Part shown: piece by piece, positions 60,940-64,000 of the stretch
How the letters are laid out: each line of letters starts with the position of its first letter
How positions within the stretch are numbered: position 1 is the first letter of the stretch
Origin: Chionoecetes opilio
Taxonomy: Eukaryota > Arthropoda > Malacostraca > Decapoda > Majidae
Direction: 5' to 3'
Length of the DNA: 64,000 nucleotides
Assembly (NCBI GenBank): GCA_016584305.1
Contig: JACEEZ010018880.1
Coordinates: 86,150 to 150,149 of the forward strand
The notes under the pieces: model-generated
Database searches by the model: none
Told to the model about the DNA's origin: nothing
What the model saw: only the letters and a program-made list of their open reading frames with translations
Translations under genes and position numbers: made by a program

Positions 60940-61535
60940 AGGTGTGTGTAAGTGTTGTGTTGTGGGTGTGTGTGTGTGTGTGTGTGTGTGGTGGAGTGTG
61001 GTTGTCTGTGTGTGTGTTGTGTGTGTGTGTGTGTGTGTGGTGTGTGTGTGTGTGGGGTGGTGTGTGTGTTGTGTGTGTTGTAGTGTGTGTTTGTGTGTGT
61101 GCGTGTGTGAGTGTGGTGTGTGTTGTGTGTGTGTGTGTGTGTGTTTGTGTGTGTGTCGTGTGTGTCGTGTGTGTGTGTGTGTGATGTGTGTGTTGTGTGT
61201 TTGTGTGTGGTGTGTGTAGTGTGTGTGTGTTTTTTTTGTGTGTGTAGTGTGTGGTGTGGTGTGGGTGTTGTGTGGGTGTGTGTGTGTGTGTGTGTGGGTG
61301 GTGTTGGTGGGTGTGTGTGTGTGTGTGTGTGCATGTGGTGTGTGTGTGGTGTGGGGGATGTGTGTGTGTGTGTGGTGTGTGTGTGTGTTTTGTGTGTGTG
61401 TGTGTTGTGTGTGGTGTGTGTGTGTGTGTGTGCTGTGTGAACGTGTGTGTGTGTGTGTGTGTGTGTGTTGGTGTCGTGTGTGTGTAGTGTGTGTGTGTGT
61501 CGTGTGTGTGTGTGTGTGTGCGTGCGCGCGCGTGG
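60940..61535. repeat. (GT)n microsatellite, about 600 bp
   Basis: GT repeats with frequent GTGG and GTTGTG interruptions, ending in CGCGCGCG at 61,520-61,546. It lies directly after a predicted splice donor. Confidence 0.95.
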
Positions 61536-61544
61536 CGCCGCGCG

Positions 61545-61722
61545 CAGTTTTATAAGGATAAACGAGGGATATAATAAATATCTAAGCTTGAAATATTAAG
61601 AAAGTAAGAACTTTTTTATAATAAATGATAGATGAAAATTTCGAAAAGTTCCACATTCCTTTCCCCCAAGCCTATCCTAGAAAATCAAACTTAATTGATT
61701 ATTTCTGATTCCCCTCGTCTCT

Positions 61723-61757
<35 letters not shown>

Positions 61758-61862
61758 CTCCTCTACATTTCTTCAAATTCCTTCCACAGCCTTATCCTAA
61801 AAGCTCAATTTTTTTTCTCTCTCTCTCTCTCTCTCTCTCTTCTCGCTCGCATCTCCTCTATA

Positions 61863-61898
<36 letters not shown>

Positions 61899-62812
61899 TC
61901 TCTCTCTCTCTCTTACTCCGGCATCGATGTCAAACTATGGCACCCAATGGCAAGACAATGATGCAGGGCTACAAAACCCTGCCTTCTCTGCCGGCGATGA
62001 AAAAGGGCTTAGAGAAAAAGATTACTGTGTGTGTGTGTGCTGTGTGTGTGTGTGTCTTTCGGTTTTGTTTCTGTCTGTTCGTCTGTTTGTGTGAGTGTCT
62101 GTCTCTGTCGCTAACTGTAGTCTGTCTGTCTGTCTGTTGGTAGTGAGGTCTGTCTCTGTCTCTAAAACTGTATGTCTGTCGTTTGGTGATGTGTTCTGTC
62201 TCTATCTCAACTGTATGTCTGTCTGGCTGTCTGTTTGTGTGAGTGTTGTCTCTGTCTCTAAACTGTATGTCTGCGTTTGTGTGAGTGTCTAGCACTCTGT
62301 CTCTAACTGTATGTCTGTCTGTGTCGTGAGTTGTCTGTCTCTGTATCTACTGTATGTCTGTCGTCTGTCTGTTTGTGTGAAGTGTCTGTGCTCTGTCTTA
62401 ACTGTTATAGTCGTCTGTCTGCTGTTAGTGAGTGTCTGTCTCTGTCTCTAACTGTATGTCTGTCTGTACGTCTGGGTTTTTTTTCTTCTCTCCCCCTTCT
62501 TTATGTCTCTGCTCTGTTCTGTCTCGTCTCTGTCTCTGTCGGTCTCTGTATCTGTCTCTCGGCTCTCTCTCTCTCTCTCTCTCTGCATCTCCCTTCTCTT
62601 CTCTATACTCTCTCTGTTTCCTTATTAGTAAGAAAAAATGCTGTATATTTCGCTATAGCGATTATTTCCAGTGTATCAAAATTCATATGTTTCACTGTAA
62701 TTTTAGATGGTTTGCACAAATGCCATAATAATTTTCAGGCTTGACCATAGAAAAACAGTAAAGGCTCACTAGTATTCTTATCTACATCATAAGGGAGGGA
62801 TCTCACAATCAT
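61545..62812. repeat. Repeat copy 1 with pyrimidine microsatellites
   Basis: Starts ATAAGGATAAACGAGGG. It shares AAAGTTCCACATTCC (61,645), AGAAAAAATGCTGTATATTT (62,630) and ACATCATAAGGGAGGGA (62,785) with copy 2. Between these are (TC)n at 61,720-61,915 and (TCTGTC)n-type repeats at 62,080-62,600, plus a small unique island at 61,920-62,025. Confidence 0.75.
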
Positions 62813-62879
62813 CACACACCACACGCGCGCACAGGCGCAAACACTACTTAGGGTTTACTCCTAGGGGCCACATTTTTTT

Positions 62880-63240
62880 TTTTGCAAATGACCGGAGTTA
62901 TAAGGACTAACGAGGGATAAACAACTAATCTGTAAGGCTTCAGTTTGAAATATAAGAAAGTAAGAATTTTTTGTATCTAAATGATATGATGAAAAATTCG
63001 AATAGTTCCACATTCCTTTCCCCAAAGCCTTCCTAAGAAACTCAACTAATGATTATTTCATATTCCCCTCGCTCTGTCTCTGTCTCTGTCTCTCGTCTCT
63101 GTCTCTGTCTTCTGTCTCTGTCTCTGTCTCTGTCTCTGTCTCTGTCTCTGTCTCTGTCTCTGTCTCTGTCTCTGTCTCTGTCTCTGTCTCTGTCTCTGTC
63201 TCTGTCTCTGTCTCTGTCTCTGTCTCTGTCTCTGTCTCTG

Positions 63241-63274
<34 letters not shown>

Positions 63275-63500
63275 GCGCTCTCGCTCTCGCTCTCGCTCTC
63301 GCTCTCGCTCTGTTCCTCTATTTAAGTAAGAAAAAAATGCTGTATATTTCGCTATAGAGATATTTCATGTATCAAAATTCATATTGTTTCACTGTAATTT
63401 TAGATGGTTTGCACAAATTCATAATGAATTTTCAGGCTTGACTCATAGAATAACATGTAAGCTCACTAGTATTCTTATTTACATCATAAGGGAGGGACTG
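62880..63500. repeat. Repeat copy 2 with (TCTCTG)n
   Basis: Same landmarks as copy 1 in the same order, with the middle replaced by a near-pure TCTCTG hexamer array (63,070-63,260) and a CTCTCG run. Confidence 0.78.
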
Positions 63501-64000
63501 GGTAAGGCAAAAAAATAACAAAATAAGGAAAACAAATATATAAAAAAGCCCGCTAGCTTCACACCCTATAAAGCAGAGAGAAAAAGACTTAAAAAAAGGG
63601 GAGGGAGAGATGGTCAATTTACTTTACGTTTTAGCATTCACACAAGCACATTCAATTTTATAACCTCAACTACTATAAAACCTTTCCACAGTTTCATCCT
63701 CAGCTTTTCGCCCTTGGAAACAGATTTTTATCCTCACATTTTCATCTTTTTCCCTTGTAATGTCTTAAATTAATGTTCTTCCTGCTTCTTGCTACTTTGC
63801 TACATTGCGTGGGTGGGGGTGGGGGGTGTTCTTATTTCCTGTTATACACAACAATCACAATTTTTTACACACGCCTTTTTTATTCTATTCAAAGAAAATA
63901 CTGAATCCTTACATTACACGCTGACAGAGTAACACATTTGTTCTCAAACCGTCCTATAATTCTCACACGCAGCGATAAGAGCACAAAAGTAAAAAACAGC
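63501..64000. other. AT-rich end of window, nothing recognised
   Basis: No gene or known repeat seen in the last 500 bases. Confidence 0.35.

Overview
This is animal nuclear DNA, most likely from a decapod crustacean. Coding sequence is split by GT/AG introns. Short tandem repeats are extremely abundant ((CA)n, (TC)n, (TCTCTG)n, (CTCA)n, plus about ten kinds of minisatellite). AACCT-type arthropod motifs are scattered through it. The mobile elements are tRNA-derived SINEs, CR1/Jockey-like and I/RTE-like LINE reverse transcriptases, and Tc1-like transposases of the kind common in crabs and shrimps. The taxon is an inference from these families; no single-copy gene fixes the species.

Layout. 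0-4 kb: a LINE tail fragment, then an intact 685-codon CACTA/EnSpm-like transposase (1812-3869). 4.2-10.5 kb: a multi-exon, same-strand DUF4806-type gene that appears broken; its introns carry a LINE fragment, a SINE, a second LINE tail and a minisatellite. 10.6-11.7 kb: a nested foldback element. 11.7-16 kb: AT microsatellite and three minisatellites. 16-17 kb: a decayed C2H2 zinc-finger gene. 18.2-25.4 kb: a 2.29-kb tandem duplication carrying a SINE and a Tc1 transposase, with pieces of an LTR-like element, one of them inverted. 25.7-38.3 kb: two large arrays of the same 21-bp minisatellite bracket a 7.4-kb block with a roughly 1.95-kb tandem duplication, a PIF/Harbinger-like MITE and two adjacent short-unit arrays (15 bp and 17 bp). 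38.3-39.9 kb: a C2H2 zinc-finger gene with a uniform finger array. 41.1-43.7 kb: two LINE fragments head to head. 43.8-64 kb: microsatellites, two satellite families, copies of a structured repeat with an internal minisatellite, and two short but credible first coding exons (49609-49660, signal-peptide-like; 60734-60924).

The most gene-like unit is the transposase plus DUF4806 pair. The transposase is open throughout, while the partner gene carries two separate tandem triplications inside exons and several frame breaks. Much of 13-24 kb and 52.7-58 kb has homopolymer-run distortions that look like uncorrected sequencing or consensus error, so frameshifts there should not be taken at face value.
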